Below, piece after piece: positions 31,829 through 42,681 of a stretch of 64,000 nt of DNA. The notes beneath the pieces were generated by a model. That model saw nothing but the letters and a program-made list of their open reading frames with translations, did not search any database and had not been told where the DNA came from. Numbering within the stretch: the stretch's first letter is position 1; each line of letters starts with the position of its first letter. A program made the translations under genes and the position numbers. The DNA is from Gonocerus acuteangulatus (Eukaryota; Arthropoda; Insecta; Hemiptera; Coreidae). The stretch lies in contig OX328123.1 in NCBI GenBank assembly GCA_946811695.1, positions 32,891,373 to 32,955,372 of the forward strand. Reading direction: 5' to 3'.

Positions 31829-32253
31829 CAGGGCCGCCATATGGGAGGGACTGCCGGGTACAGTTGTCCCGGGCCTCGCTAATTGGAAAAAAATGTATAG
31901 TTTATGCGCTTGTAAAAAGAATGGGGTTTAGAAATATAGACGGGCGTAGCCTATATTTATTGGAATGGGATCTATATTTTTTTTAATGTACAAAAACGAC
32001 AAAACAAGTGCAGTCCCAGAATAGTATATTTCATTAGGAGTCGTAATAAAACTACAAGTACCGAAAGTGACCTTTGCTGCACCGATTGTCGGCTTTTATT
32101 CTCATTTCGCTCAAAACTCAAGATGAAAATAATTTTAAAATATCCAAAGTCCTATAGAAAAGTACTAGAATTTTCAGTCCGGCTCTGAGAAGTGGGGGCC
32201 CGGCTCTGAGATGTGGCGGCCCGTGATCTGGTCCTGGGCTGGGGGCGGCTCTG
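31829..32253. mobile_element. hAT-type MITE-2 copy a, 8-bp target duplication
   Basis: AGTAGTAC at 31821-31828 is repeated at 32254-32261 and flanks the element. Ends are CAGGGCCGCC on the left and GGCGGCTCTG on the right. It is 425 bp long and related in inverted orientation to 56119-56567. It encodes no transposase. Confidence 0.92.
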
Positions 32254-32261
32254 AGTAGTAC

Positions 32262-33048
32262 AGATACAATTGTACTCAACATAGAAGGGCACATAGGAAC
32301 TACGAAACTACAAATAGTCAATATATTACTAGATGATTACTGTGGTACGTTTACTGCTGAAATCTGCTGCAAACATGTAGGCTTGGAGGTCATTACAACT
32401 TGAGACTGAGAAGACTTTGTTATTTACAGTGACTCGCTGAGCTCACTTCAAGCACTAAAAGATAAATCTAGGCGCACGGTAGTGCGCCAGGGCAAGTCCC
32501 GGCCTAAGCCCACTGTGCGTATATCACAAGAAGTCTTAGAGCCGATTTTTACCATCTCATACCTTTTAACCAGTTAAAGATAAATTTATTTTACACAGGT
32601 ATTATACTACTAGATGTGAATAAAACTGGAAATTTTCATAATTCTACATTGAAGCGTTTCTGAGATGTAGGCGTTGGAAAATCGCAATTTATAGGACTAA
32701 CTCACTCATCAAAATTATTACGCACTTCCCGAAAATCTACATACTTGAAATTTTGCAGGATGATAGAAATTATTGTGTTATTAAAGTCAAAAATGAATAA
32801 TTCCGGAAAAGTTGTGTATGAATTCGCTCCTGGGGGGGGGGCGCCCGTTTTGTACTTGTCGTTCCGTCGGAAATCCATCATTCCTTCCGAAACCCATCAT
32901 GTGGGGTATCAAATGAATTGTCGCGGTAAGGAGAACCTATATTTGATATTTTAAGAAACATTTAGACGCATCTTAACATTTTTATACACGTACCAATTAT
33001 TTACCTTACCTTAATAAGTGTCTGACAAGGTCATTTCCAAGGTAATTA
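32262..33048. other. No recognised feature
   Basis: Unique sequence with a G run near 32832. No gene is seen. Confidence 0.4.
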
Positions 33049-33339
33049 TCTATACTTATAAAAATCAGCTGTTTGTTTGTCTGTCTGTCTTTTTGTTCCT
33101 TATATAAATCCACGCCGTTAGACCGATTTTGACCAAACTTGGCAAACAGGTAATTCTTGATTCGGGGAGTGTCATTTTCTAGGACTCACGGTTCGGAGGT
33201 CACCGGTTCGAAACTGTGAACCCGAGCAGTTACAGATTTGCGTTATTAGATTTTAATATTACTTATTTGGTTTCTATTTTATTTTTTATTTTCTAGATGC
33301 AGAAAGTAGGTGTAGCATGGCACACCGGGTAACAGCTAG
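33049..33339 (+). mobile_element. Complete short non-autonomous Helitron
   Basis: It starts TCTATACTTATAAAAATCAG and ends CACACCGGGTAACAGCTAG. The left flank base is A and the right is T, exactly as expected for Helitron insertion. At 291 bp it contains a single GACCGATTTTGACCAAAC block. There is no protein; it would depend on a helicase in trans. Confidence 0.9.
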
Positions 33340-33516
33340 TAAAGTTATACAAAATAAAGAGTTTACGTCCAGTGTCATCCTACTCAAGCCAAAAATCGAC
33401 GACGCCAACTCAAAATTATTGCAAAAAGTATTGATATCCTTAAAAAATACTAACGTTTAAAAAAAGAGACCAAGTTCCAGGCCCCTCCCGAAAACAGTTT
33501 GCCTATGAAAGTTATG

Positions 33517-33770
33517 ATATCGTCGATACAAATGCAAAGTATCGAATGTGAAAAACGCATTTTTCAATTTCAATTTTTCTGGTTGCTTTTGGAGTGTTGT
33601 AAGTTATGGCAAACTCTCGAAAATTAAAGAAAAATAATAACATATAATCAAACTAACGAATGTGCATTAAGTCTAATTAAAATATATCATAGGATAAAAT
33701 ATATATAAAGTCATCTATAAGATACCAACAAATTTTCACATTCGATACTTTGCATTTGTATCGGCAATAT
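33517..33770. mobile_element. MITE-1 copy c
   Basis: Ends ATATCGTCGATACAAATGCA and TGCATTTGTATCGGCAATAT. TATGATA occurs at both edges and may be a target duplication. The interior aligns with copy a at 9009-9271. Confidence 0.85.
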
Positions 33771-34007
33771 GATAGAATTGGGCCAAGTGTTAGGCTCTTA
33801 ATACCGTGTCAAGAACATAATAATATCCTCACACATTTATTTGTGCAATTTCAACTTGGCCAGTTTTCTGTTCAAATATATAACATCGTACAGAGGTCAA
33901 AAAGGACTGGGGAGAAATTAGATTTTTGACGATCCCGCAAAAAGTTCTCCACATCAGCTGCTAATATAAGGAAAATTTCACATGAACAGATAGACTGAAT
34001 TAGAAAA

Positions 34008-35095
34008 AAAGGACCCCGCCCTTTCCTAATGGAAAATGGCTTTCGGTCAAATTGAATGAAACTATGCTCATTGGATAGAGAAAGTCTTTCCGAACAAAAG
34101 TCTCCATGGGCACAAAACCCGAAAGTTAAAACTTTTGGTACTTTTGGGTATCCGAAGTTTTCCATTTTTAATTTTTGCAAAATCTCGAGATCTCTGCTTG
34201 AAAGGTTTCACAAGCCATTTGGCCAGCAAAAAAATACGTATAAATTATTTTTTGAAGACCTTTCGAACGACACCACATTTGACACTCCTACCCCCCCCCC
34301 CTCCACCCACGGGGGCGGGGGGAAGCTTTTTTTTTTTTTTGCAATAATCGTCTATCCATTATCATTTGAAGATCTTTTTGACTGCAATACACTGAAGCCT
34401 TGCCTCACACCCTTACCCCTCCCCTAACCCCTTGGGATATGGTCGTCATCATCATAACATCAAATATCCGACTTCTTGCTTTCTGAATCGTACTTTAGAT
34501 GCAGCTGATCGTTAGCAAACGAAAAGTCAAAACAGTTGACAGTAGTCTAAGAGACAAAAAGCGGCCCTTTTCAGGGCTACTAATGTTAAAGTCTGCTAAC
34601 AGAACACTTTTTTAGCGAAAAATGGCCTTTTTTTGAAAAATATTAGAGGTGGGGTGGGGGTTGGGGTGGGGTTTGGGTGGGGTTGGGGTGAGGGTGTGAG
34701 ACAAGGCTTCAGTGTATTGCCTTCGAAAAGATCTTCAAATGATAATGGATAGACGATTATTGCAAAAAACGCTTCCCCCCACCCCCGTGTGTGGGGGCGG
34801 GGGGCGGGGGTAGGAGTGTCAAATGTGGTGTCGTTCGAAAGGTCTTCGAAAAATAATTGATACGTATTTTTTTTTAGTGGCCAAAAGGCTTGGGAAACCT
34901 TTCAACCACAGATCTCGAGATTTTGCAAAAATTAAAAATGGAAAACTTCGGATACCCAAAAGTACCAAAAGTTTTAACTTTTTGGTTTTGTGCCCAGGGA
35001 GACTTTTGTTCAGAAAGACTTTCTCTATACAACAAGCATAGTTTCGTTCAATTTGACCGAAAGCCATTTTCCATTAGGAAAGGGCGGGGTCCTTT
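34008..35095. mobile_element. FB-2: 1.1-kb foldback element with 430-bp arms
   Basis: The left arm 34008-34430 (AAAGGACCCCGCCCTTTCC...) and right arm about 34660-35095 (...GGAAAGGGCGGGGTCCTTT) are inverted copies along their whole length. Differences are scattered single bases and homopolymer length changes. The loop of about 230 bp includes a G-rich TGGGG repeat (34650-34690). Short open frames in the arms mirror one another because of the inversion and are not genes. Confidence 0.9.
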
Positions 35096-35634
35096 GTTTG
35101 GAAAATTAAGTGTTTCATTGGACGATTCCAGCTACAGTATGTATCGCAAGTACAGGACAATATTCAAGGAGTAGTAATTAGACCAAAAAAGTAGTTAAAT
35201 CTTTCAATCCTTACAATTTTTTCTCACTCGTTCCAGACATAAGCCGTTCTAAAGGTTATTTAGAGAAAAAAAAAACCTGTTAATCGTAGAAACAAAAAGA
35301 AGTTTCTCTGCTTCTACACATTATATTGCGTTATATTAACGTTACATTACATTTTTGGAAACAGCATTAAAATTGCATGTGTTCATCTGTGCAGTTTTAC
35401 ATGTGACTTTTTCAAATCGCAATAACTGTTCAATAATTTTTGAGCAGGAATCACTACTCTTCCAAAAAACTTTCTGCATGCATCGGAATCTCAGAAAAGT
35501 TGTAAAATGTAATTACATTTTTATCGGTTTACTCAGAACTGAGATTATCTCTCAATTTAATAATATAATAGGAAAGAACTCATAAATCATATAAAAAAAT
35601 AATCAAAAACATTAAAAAAAAAAAAAATAATTTA

Positions 35635-35975
35635 TTTAAAAAATCATAATTGGACAAGCAGAATACCAAACAAAATATTTGTAGCCATAAATTGTTTATG
35701 TGATGAAAGTGCATCTTTGGTCCATTCGAAAAAATATTAAAATAGTTTTTTAAATTCTACTTTAGTTACTATATTATAATTAGTAAGTTTAGTAATATAG
35801 AGTAACATTCTGTTAAGTGTATAGGTTGATAACAGAAAATAAGCATAAATTTAATTTTGACTGAGTTAGAGTTATGGACAAAGATAATAATATAATTAAA
35901 CACAAAATCAAAGAAATTATTCATGGAATAAAATACAGGATGAGAGTAGTGAATAAAAAAATGGGAATAAAACAT
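35635..35975. repeat. Dispersed 0.4-kb repeat, copy 2
   Basis: Collinear with 29090-29470. It is preceded by a sequence (35520-35590) that recurs at 35992-36032 and 37257-37290, where the piggyBac-like element is inserted. Confidence 0.75.
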
Positions 35976-36032
35976 CTAAAATATATATCTTTTCATCGGT
36001 ACACTCAGAACTAGGATTCAATCTCAATTTAA

Positions 36033-37256
36033 CCCTTAACCACAGGCTTGCGGTCCCAGTGACCGCGCTCGGAAAAGATGCCTTGATTCCGAGTAGATCT
36101 AGTTGCCTGAGACCAGCTGTACTTTGTTTGCCTTTCCGTTTAGGCGGGAACTACCTGTTCACACTTCCGGTTGCCTTCTATTTCCCATAGTCCACGAGGC
36201 ATTGGAGCCTAAGTTCTGCTCGTGGTCTCCCTGACCGCATGCCTGTGAATGTGTGACTTTTTGAATTTAAGTAATTGTATTGATTCTGGGTATTCCGTTC
36301 CTTTTTTTAAATAAATATCAAGTGTTAATCTTATCTAACAGTTATGTTGTCTCAAAACTGACCAGGAAACTCAAGAATTTACACCGATGATCCATGGTTT
36401 GCTGAAACCGTATTGGAATGGTTACATGGTAAATGACAGTGACATTTCCAATATCATAATTGTCGTCTATATTTCTTTACTTATAATTATTTCTATTTTT
36501 AAAGGTTCGGAAATAAGACAAGTTTGTAAAGAAAAACTCAATCCCCGGAAGACCTGCCAATCCTGCTCCAAAGCAAAAAAAAAAAAAAAAAAAAATCTTC
36601 CTATGAGTGTTACCTCTATGCCACACCAATTTGTCTACAAAATTGTTTCGTCCTCTTTGTCAAACCTGTTCAGGTCAAAACATCCAAGAAAACAATGTAA
36701 ATGATGATTAGGATTTTTTATTATTATTATTTTCTTTTTATGATTTATGAAATTTTTAAGCATACGAATTTTCTCTTCTATACTCGTATTTCTCGTATTA
36801 TGGTTATTTTGAAGTTTTTGACGTATTTGCTACCATAAAAAAATAAGTGTTTATTCTTATTTGTGGAGTAGCTGATTTTCATCGATTTTATTTTTTCAAT
36901 TATATTGTTTATTTCGTTGGTTTAATTATTATATATTCATCTGTATGTCTTAAAATTTCAATTAAATTTGATGGTACCTACTATTTACCAAAAATTAGTT
37001 GTACAAAGCATGTTGATTGGAAAGTTCATTAAAATATAGGGAAAAAATGTTTTTATTATTTTAACAATTTTTTATAAATCTTTTGTCAACTTTTACAAAA
37101 TTTGTCATTGAAAAGAATGTGTTATAAGTAATACCCCCAAAGAAGAAAGCGCCAGCGGCAATTGAGAGGCCCACAGGGCGAGTTTTAGGGGCTGGGGAGT
37201 CTGGTAGACCGCATGCCTGTAGTTGCGTTACAAAAATCCATGCCTGTGGCTAAGGG
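36033..37256. mobile_element. piggyBac-like element, non-autonomous
   Basis: TTAA at 36029-36032 and 37257-37260 flanks terminal inverted repeats. These are CCCTTAACCACAGGC at the left and GCCTGTGGCTAAGGG at the right, with one mismatch in 15. A TTAA duplication is diagnostic of piggyBac. The subterminal motif GACCGCATGCCTGT appears on the plus strand at about 36232 and 37207. Length is 1224 bp. A frame at 36387-36704 has no DDD transposase motifs, so mobilisation needs a transposase in trans. The related sequence at 35550-35590 has a single TTAA and no insert. Confidence 0.9.
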
Positions 37257-37260
37257 TTAA

Positions 37261-39294
37261 TAATGTAGTAGGAAAGAACTCATAAAATTATTATTATGTT
37301 TACCTTAGCAACTATTTGAGAAATATATTACAATTATTCTTGAATAATTGATAATAATAATAATTAGTTCCCGCCCCATAGGCAGGATGGAAACGCTTAA
37401 AATCAGTGTGACGGATAAGGCCTCAGATTCGGAGGGTAAACACGGATTAAGGACACTGCCAAATCCGCGAGAGGTGCCTTGAGGAGAAGAGAGAAGGTGA
37501 CAGCTGACAGATGGATCAGCTGATTGCCTTCGTTAGAATGCCACTTGCGGACAAAGGCATTTCCAGCTGATGCAAGCACTCCAGAAGTTGAGGGAGACGT
37601 TTATTAGCAAGGTTTGTGCGGCACGAAGATTCAAGGTCTGTGATAGTTCTCTTGCGCAAACACTATCATAATCTTCAACCCCTTATCAGCTGTAGTATCC
37701 AATCGCTATCCTTCATTGCGCCCCCCTCCATTCATGTGCCGGGACTCGGCCTACATATCCAACAGATGTACACAGAAATACTTCGGTTTAGGGAGCAAGC
37801 TGACATCAAAAACTCGCAGAAACTGCGCCATCTGAGTGCGATTTTATAAGAATCTCATCTCCAGTGACATTTGGAAATCCTGGAATAAAAATTGTTCATA
37901 TATTGTGAACAATTAAAACACTTAGCAATGAAATCTTTAAGAAAGGCCAGATTTTTTTTAAGAGGGATACAACATCTATTACAACCCCGAATCAAAATGA
38001 AGTCTAATTTAGAGGAACGTTTACATCATGATTAAAAAAGTGCCTATCCCCAGTACTCTTGGAAAGTTTCGAACAGATTCACTTAGCCCTTCCTCTGCCG
38101 TTGACTGCTCCAGCAGTTGAGAGCGGCTGGGACCTGTGTACCGTCGAGTTCTGTATAAGTCGGAGAAAAGACAGACCCCTCTAAGTTACCTTGACTTCTC
38201 CGGCAGTCGAGACCTCCTCATATTTCTCATAATCTTTCTATACTAAAGTCTCCACTTTACACGTTACCGTGCCGTACATCTAGTATTACTGCCTGTGACT
38301 AGAGGGTATTTGGGTCAAATATTTGGCCGTGTGAGCTACGCAGGCGGTATTATCTCGTTACCTTCTCAGCTCATTGATCTTCTCAACCATTGTCAAAATG
38401 TGTTTATACCTCGGTCCATCACTAACAGCATGTTCATATGTTTCACTTGTTTATTATTCATAACATATACATAGGTCAAATGGTATACAGATAAAAGCAT
38501 ACGATATAATGCTTTTATAATTTTCTTTTAAATAAAGACATTCAAGCTAAAAATAATTCAAGATAAATAAAAGTTAAAACAAAAATCAGAATTATAAAAT
38601 ACGAGTTTTAATTCGGCAAGGGGATCGCTAAAGTTTTAGGCGCTATGAGCATGAATGGTAAAAGTATCCCACATAGGGCGCGGGGCCCAAGACTGGGTGC
38701 GAGTAACCCATACATGAGAACCCTTCACTGCGAACCTCTCTTGGTAGGGTTAGTACAATCTTACGCCTAAAATGGGCAAAAAAGAGAAAATGGTTACCTT
38801 CCACTTACCGTGATTTTTCAACCTTCCTAGTCAAAAACTGCATAATTATAACTGACGCGATATAATGTATTTTTTTTTTTTTTTTTTTTTTTACTTCTTC
38901 CTCTCATCCTAACATGCCCCTCCGTCATTATAGTGCCCAAAACATAGATTTTAGTTTTCTCGAAAAAGGTTAAGCTACCAAAATAATTCTAAATAACATG
39001 GAAACTCGGACAAAATATCACACACTTCCTTCCTTACAGTAGAAACAAATATAGTTGCTTGGTAAAAAAGCAACAATTGTTTATATGTAGTTGGATAAAT
39101 GATTTCTTCCATCCACCTATTAAACCATTTATATATTATGAACTGAAATTCAGGATTTAGCATACATACATATTGCGGGAATGAGGTCTTAAGGAGTTCA
39201 ATTTTCATGGATATTAGTGACGGGCGATATATGGGTTCTCATTTTTATATCATGGCAATGGTGGTTTTTCACCACCATGAACACGGTCACCTAT
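37261..39294. other. No supported gene
   Basis: Mixed sequence, slightly more GC-rich at 37370-37860 and 38090-38220. No protein family, splice-framed exon or repeat relationship was recognised. A T run lies near 38871. Confidence 0.4.
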
Positions 39295-39692
39295 CCAATA
39301 AATCTAAGGACGTCTGAAGCCGGCTCTCTAAGAGGGCGTAATATACTCTCTCAGTCTTCCTGGACGTGTTAACAAACCGATGCTTAACTTCGGCGTTTTG
39401 GGAAACGTGACAAGGGCCTTTGGCGAATGCCGCTATTGCTTGCAGGATCAGCTATTGCAACTACCGTATCTGGACGAGATTCAGAGTTCAATTCGAGTAT
39501 TTTGTGTTACATTCAATGACACAAAAATTTGGGACTATATTTGATTGTATTAAACAACTGAGCCATTTTCCAAATTATCGTAATGTAGAGATTGAGCGAA
39601 ATGGGTTTGTAAACACGTCCAGGAAGACTGAGAGAGTATATTACGCCCTCTTAGAGAGTCGGCTTCAGACGTCCTTGGATTTTATTTGTTTT
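39295..39692. mobile_element. MITE with about 80-bp inverted termini
   Basis: The left arm contains AAGGACGTCTGAAGCCGGCT and CTTCCTGGACGTGTT. The right arm carries their inverted equivalents (AACACGTCCAGGAAG at 39613, CGGCTTCAGACGTCCTTGG at 39660). The interior has no transposase. Confidence 0.75.
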
Positions 39693-40130
39693 CTCCCTAG
39701 CGAGATTGCAGGTATAATTAGGGAGGGAGACAGGTCTCATCAGCGGCCGGAGCAAGGTGCTGCCGGGTTATTCTATACCATTCTTAGGATGGATTAGTAT
39801 AATACCTTCGGAGAATAGAAGCTGATGCAACCTCGTCTCCCGTTCCGTAAGCCACCCTTCCTACACCCTCCCACTCTCTCTCTCTCTCGTAGCTTCAGCA
39901 TTATCCTCTCTCCTTCTCTCTCTCTCTTTATCTCCTCAAGGATGATTAGACTTACTGAAGAACAGATAGCTTGAAAACATGTAAGACGTTCTACTTATCT
40001 GCCAACATTCCTTCTTCGAATGATATTTTAGCATGGAACAGGTTTTAGCCGTGACATAACAGCTAGAAAACAACACGCGGGAGTGGAACAAAGTAGCATA
40101 CACATTTCTGGTCACGCTGATTCGATAATG
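39693..40130. other. No recognised feature
   Basis: It contains a CT-rich stretch at 39870-39940. No gene is seen. Confidence 0.4.
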
Positions 40131-40439
40131 GGAGGTACCATAGAGGTATCTGATTCATGACCATACGGCACACTAGGGAGATAGTGTGGTCAACACCATG
40201 CTCCGGCCGCCTGATTTCCCCCTTGGCTGCTTCGACTGCTAGAGTCATTAGCACCCAAGGTACCCATTATTAATTAAATTAATTAAAGGCTGGGTGAGCC
40301 TAGGGACGATCTGTGACCCCAAATCCAACCCTCGGACGGCAGCACTAGAAGAAAAAATCTTTAGTGCGCGCTCAGGTTTTGAACCTGGTCCTCCAGTTCA
40401 TTAGTCGAGTGCTCTACCACTGAGCTAACCTCGTCCCCG
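40131..40439 (-). mobile_element. SINE-3 copy 2
   Basis: Collinear with 30686-31039 from the tRNA-like head (at about 40436) through GGTGCTAATGACTCTAGCAG. It stops about 40 bp earlier at the other end. GGGAGGTA occurs at both edges (40130 and 40439) and may be the target duplication. Confidence 0.8.
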
Positions 40440-40678
40440 GGAGGTATTTAAGCTCATTGAAATTATATAAGCTAATCTGAGACGTTTTCGACAATGGGAG
40501 GTGACTAAATTAATGAAGGAATAAGGATGTTTATATTACAAATAAATTACAAACAGCAAATATGAATATTGTTCCTTTAATTTTAAATATAAATATGTAC
40601 AGCAAATAAACAAGAAAATAATATACAGACAAAATTTGTGTGTATGTATTCCAATAATTTAAAATATGTATATAAACT

Positions 40679-40742
40679 AAACTTTTTCTGCATCTATCCA
40701 TCATAAATAATTATTTATGATGGATAGATGCAGAAAAAGTTT
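40679..40742. repeat. Perfect 64-bp palindrome
   Basis: Each base from 40679 to 40742 pairs with its mirror position, with no spacer. The centre is ATAATTAT. Confidence 0.95.
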
Positions 40743-40818
40743 GTTTAATTTGTTTTTTCTTATTACTTAATAGTAATTATAATTACTATTAAGTAATAAG
40801 AAAAAACAAATTAAACAA
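40741..40818. repeat. Perfect 78-bp palindrome abutting the first
   Basis: All positions from 40741 to 40818 are self-complementary about a centre between 40779 and 40780. It overlaps the preceding palindrome by 2 bp, so 140 bp forms two adjacent perfect hairpins. Confidence 0.95.
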
Positions 40819-40929
40819 TAACAACGAAAAATATGTAAAAAGTATCTTCTTTATGCGATTAAAAAAACGTCTTCAGACAAAGGTCTAGGATGGCCGTCAT
40901 GCCGATTTCTGCACTAAGTTTTATATAAT

Positions 40930-41442
40930 TTAGATGCTATTACAAAGAATTTGTAATAGGTATTCATGAGAATTGATTGCGTTTCTCCGCGCACCTGTGT
41001 TCCGTGAATATGGTTTCATATTTCTTTGTTGTGTCAGTATGTATTTAAATTCGTCTGTAAGTGTTTTTCTGTATTTAGTTGCGTCTCGTGCGTACCCCTC
41101 CACCTTGTACCAGGCCTCTGTCGTCAGTAATGTTACTATCTTGGCGCCGCCTATGTCCTTTCCCAGCAATCTCCTTCTGAATTCCTCCTGGCCAGGAAAT
41201 GGAACATGGTTTCATTTACTTTAGGGAAAATGAAACCATGCAAAGAGAGCGCTTAGCTTTCATTCAAAGACTTCAAGTACGTCAGCTCTCATTTTAAAGA
41301 CCCAACTTCTTAGCTTTGGGAACCTGTTATCTTTTAAATTTTCTGCCGCTTCAAGTCTTTTCGATATTAGTTCTGTGTACAGATGCCTAGAGGTTGACTC
41401 AGTAACACTTTGGTGAAATAAGTCTATCTCAGTTTCTACCAT
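40930..41442 (-). pseudogene. Degenerate coding stretch of unknown family
   Basis: Two open segments lie in the same minus-strand frame: 41442-41260 (with RLEAAENLKDNRFPKLRSWV) and 41210-40930 (with PFPGQEEFRRRLLGKDIGGA and YKVEGYARDATKYRKTL). They are separated by three stops within about 60 bp. Residue composition looks protein-like. A CAG precedes GAGGAATTC at the start of the second segment, so it could instead be an exon. I do not recognise the family. A snap-back hairpin (41205-41240) sits between the segments. Confidence 0.25.
41205..41240. repeat. Snap-back hairpin
   Basis: 13-bp perfect stem (CATGGTTTCATTT and its complement) with a 10-nt loop. Confidence 0.7.
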
Positions 41443-42250
41443 TTATGAGTTTTGTCATTTGCTATATCCATGAATCAACACGCTCTAGGTTCTTCTCAGC
41501 ACCGATTTTGTGTCCCTCTTTTTACCACCCAACTCTACTTTTTATTACTTCCCTTGTTACTTCTTTCAATAAATGTTTGGTATCATCCTGGAGCTGTCTT
41601 AAAATAAATTTTATGTTTAATTTTAATGTATAATGAAATAATCAAGATTTACCGGTTTCGAAACTATTTATGTGGTTTAGTGTACATTGTGATAATATAA
41701 GAATATTTTTTTAATGAAATATCGTTGGAGTTTGGTCTCGTATCTCTTCTATCCTCAAATTTGTGCTCCATAACACTATAAAGATCGGCAAACTGCATAG
41801 AATATTTTAAATTTCGAGTCCACGCCTATTTTACGCTTATATAAAAGCGGTTTACACAAATTGATGAACGTTTGATCGAGGATTGGAAGGTTTTGTTTCA
41901 AGGGAATTGAAATATTTGACTCTAATTCAGACCAGGGAATACTCCTGACAATATAGCTTTTTATCTAAAGAAAAAAAGGAACAGTGAAGTAAAGAAAGAA
42001 ATATTTTTAGAAAAGCAGATAACTAAGAAGAAATTGTAGCAGTTAGTAATTTAATCTGACAATAACCCAGCAGGGATAAGAATAGGTCATAGAATGAGGA
42101 AATGCCTGAGATAATTGCAAGGCATAATATGGGACATGAAATATTCATGGAGTAAGAAACCGATAAGGAGCAAATGCTAGCAGAGGTCGGCAACGTCCAA
42201 ATATAGGCATGAATGAAGGGAGTTCCATTCACTAACTCGGCGCTTACTAC
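41443..42250. other. No recognised feature
   Basis: AT-rich with short random frames only. Confidence 0.4.
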
Positions 42251-42259
42251 GATACTACT

Positions 42260-42545
42260 CCAAGGTATCTAGTAGTGATGGAAGGCTGTCATCAATGGGA
42301 GGTGTTTCGTACGCAAGTCTGTCGAAATAGCCTCAGAAGGATTGTTCTTATTTGTAGCAAGGGCATGGTTATCTGGAATATATCGCCTAGTATGAATGGA
42401 TGGGTGACCAGTGGGGAAAACCATGTGCTTTTGGTATTAGTAAAGGGTGGCTACCTGTAGTCAATCTGACGCTAATACCCCAACAGTTGGTACGCTCACA
42501 TTGGTGCCAAATGCCGGATTATGGGTAAAACCCTCTAGGTTATTG
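42260..42545 (+). ncRNA. Possible 5S-rRNA-like sequence (pseudogene or 5S-derived SINE)
   Basis: At 42380-42435, TAGTATGAATGGATGGGTGA followed by CC...GGGGAAAACC and GTGCTTTTGG parallels the 3' half of 5S rRNA (TTAGTA..TGGATGGGTGACC..GGGAA.ACC..GTGCTG). The 5' half does not match well. Downstream, ACGCTAATACC and GGTACGC could be a distant version of the LINE-like hairpin. A normal 5S gene is excluded by the poor first half. Confidence 0.3.
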
Positions 42546-42622
42546 AATCATTCTGATTTGCTGAGATGGCTGAGTGGTGCCAAGAGGTTGCTGAAATTTT
42601 TAAATTGAAATTAGATTTTAAA

Positions 42623-42677
<55 letters not shown>
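42623..42677. repeat. (AT)n microsatellite
   Basis: Long uninterrupted AT run. Confidence 0.95.

Positions 42678-42681
<4 letters not shown>

Noticed and set aside
34056..35174. Mirror-image open frames of 70-123 codons
   Set aside because: They arise from the inverted arms of the FB-2 foldback element and contain homopolymer-encoded runs.
36387..36704. Frame inside the piggyBac-like element as its transposase
   Set aside because: No DDD-type catalytic motifs or terminal Cys-rich finger are visible. It is only 105 codons and includes a poly-Lys run from an A homopolymer.
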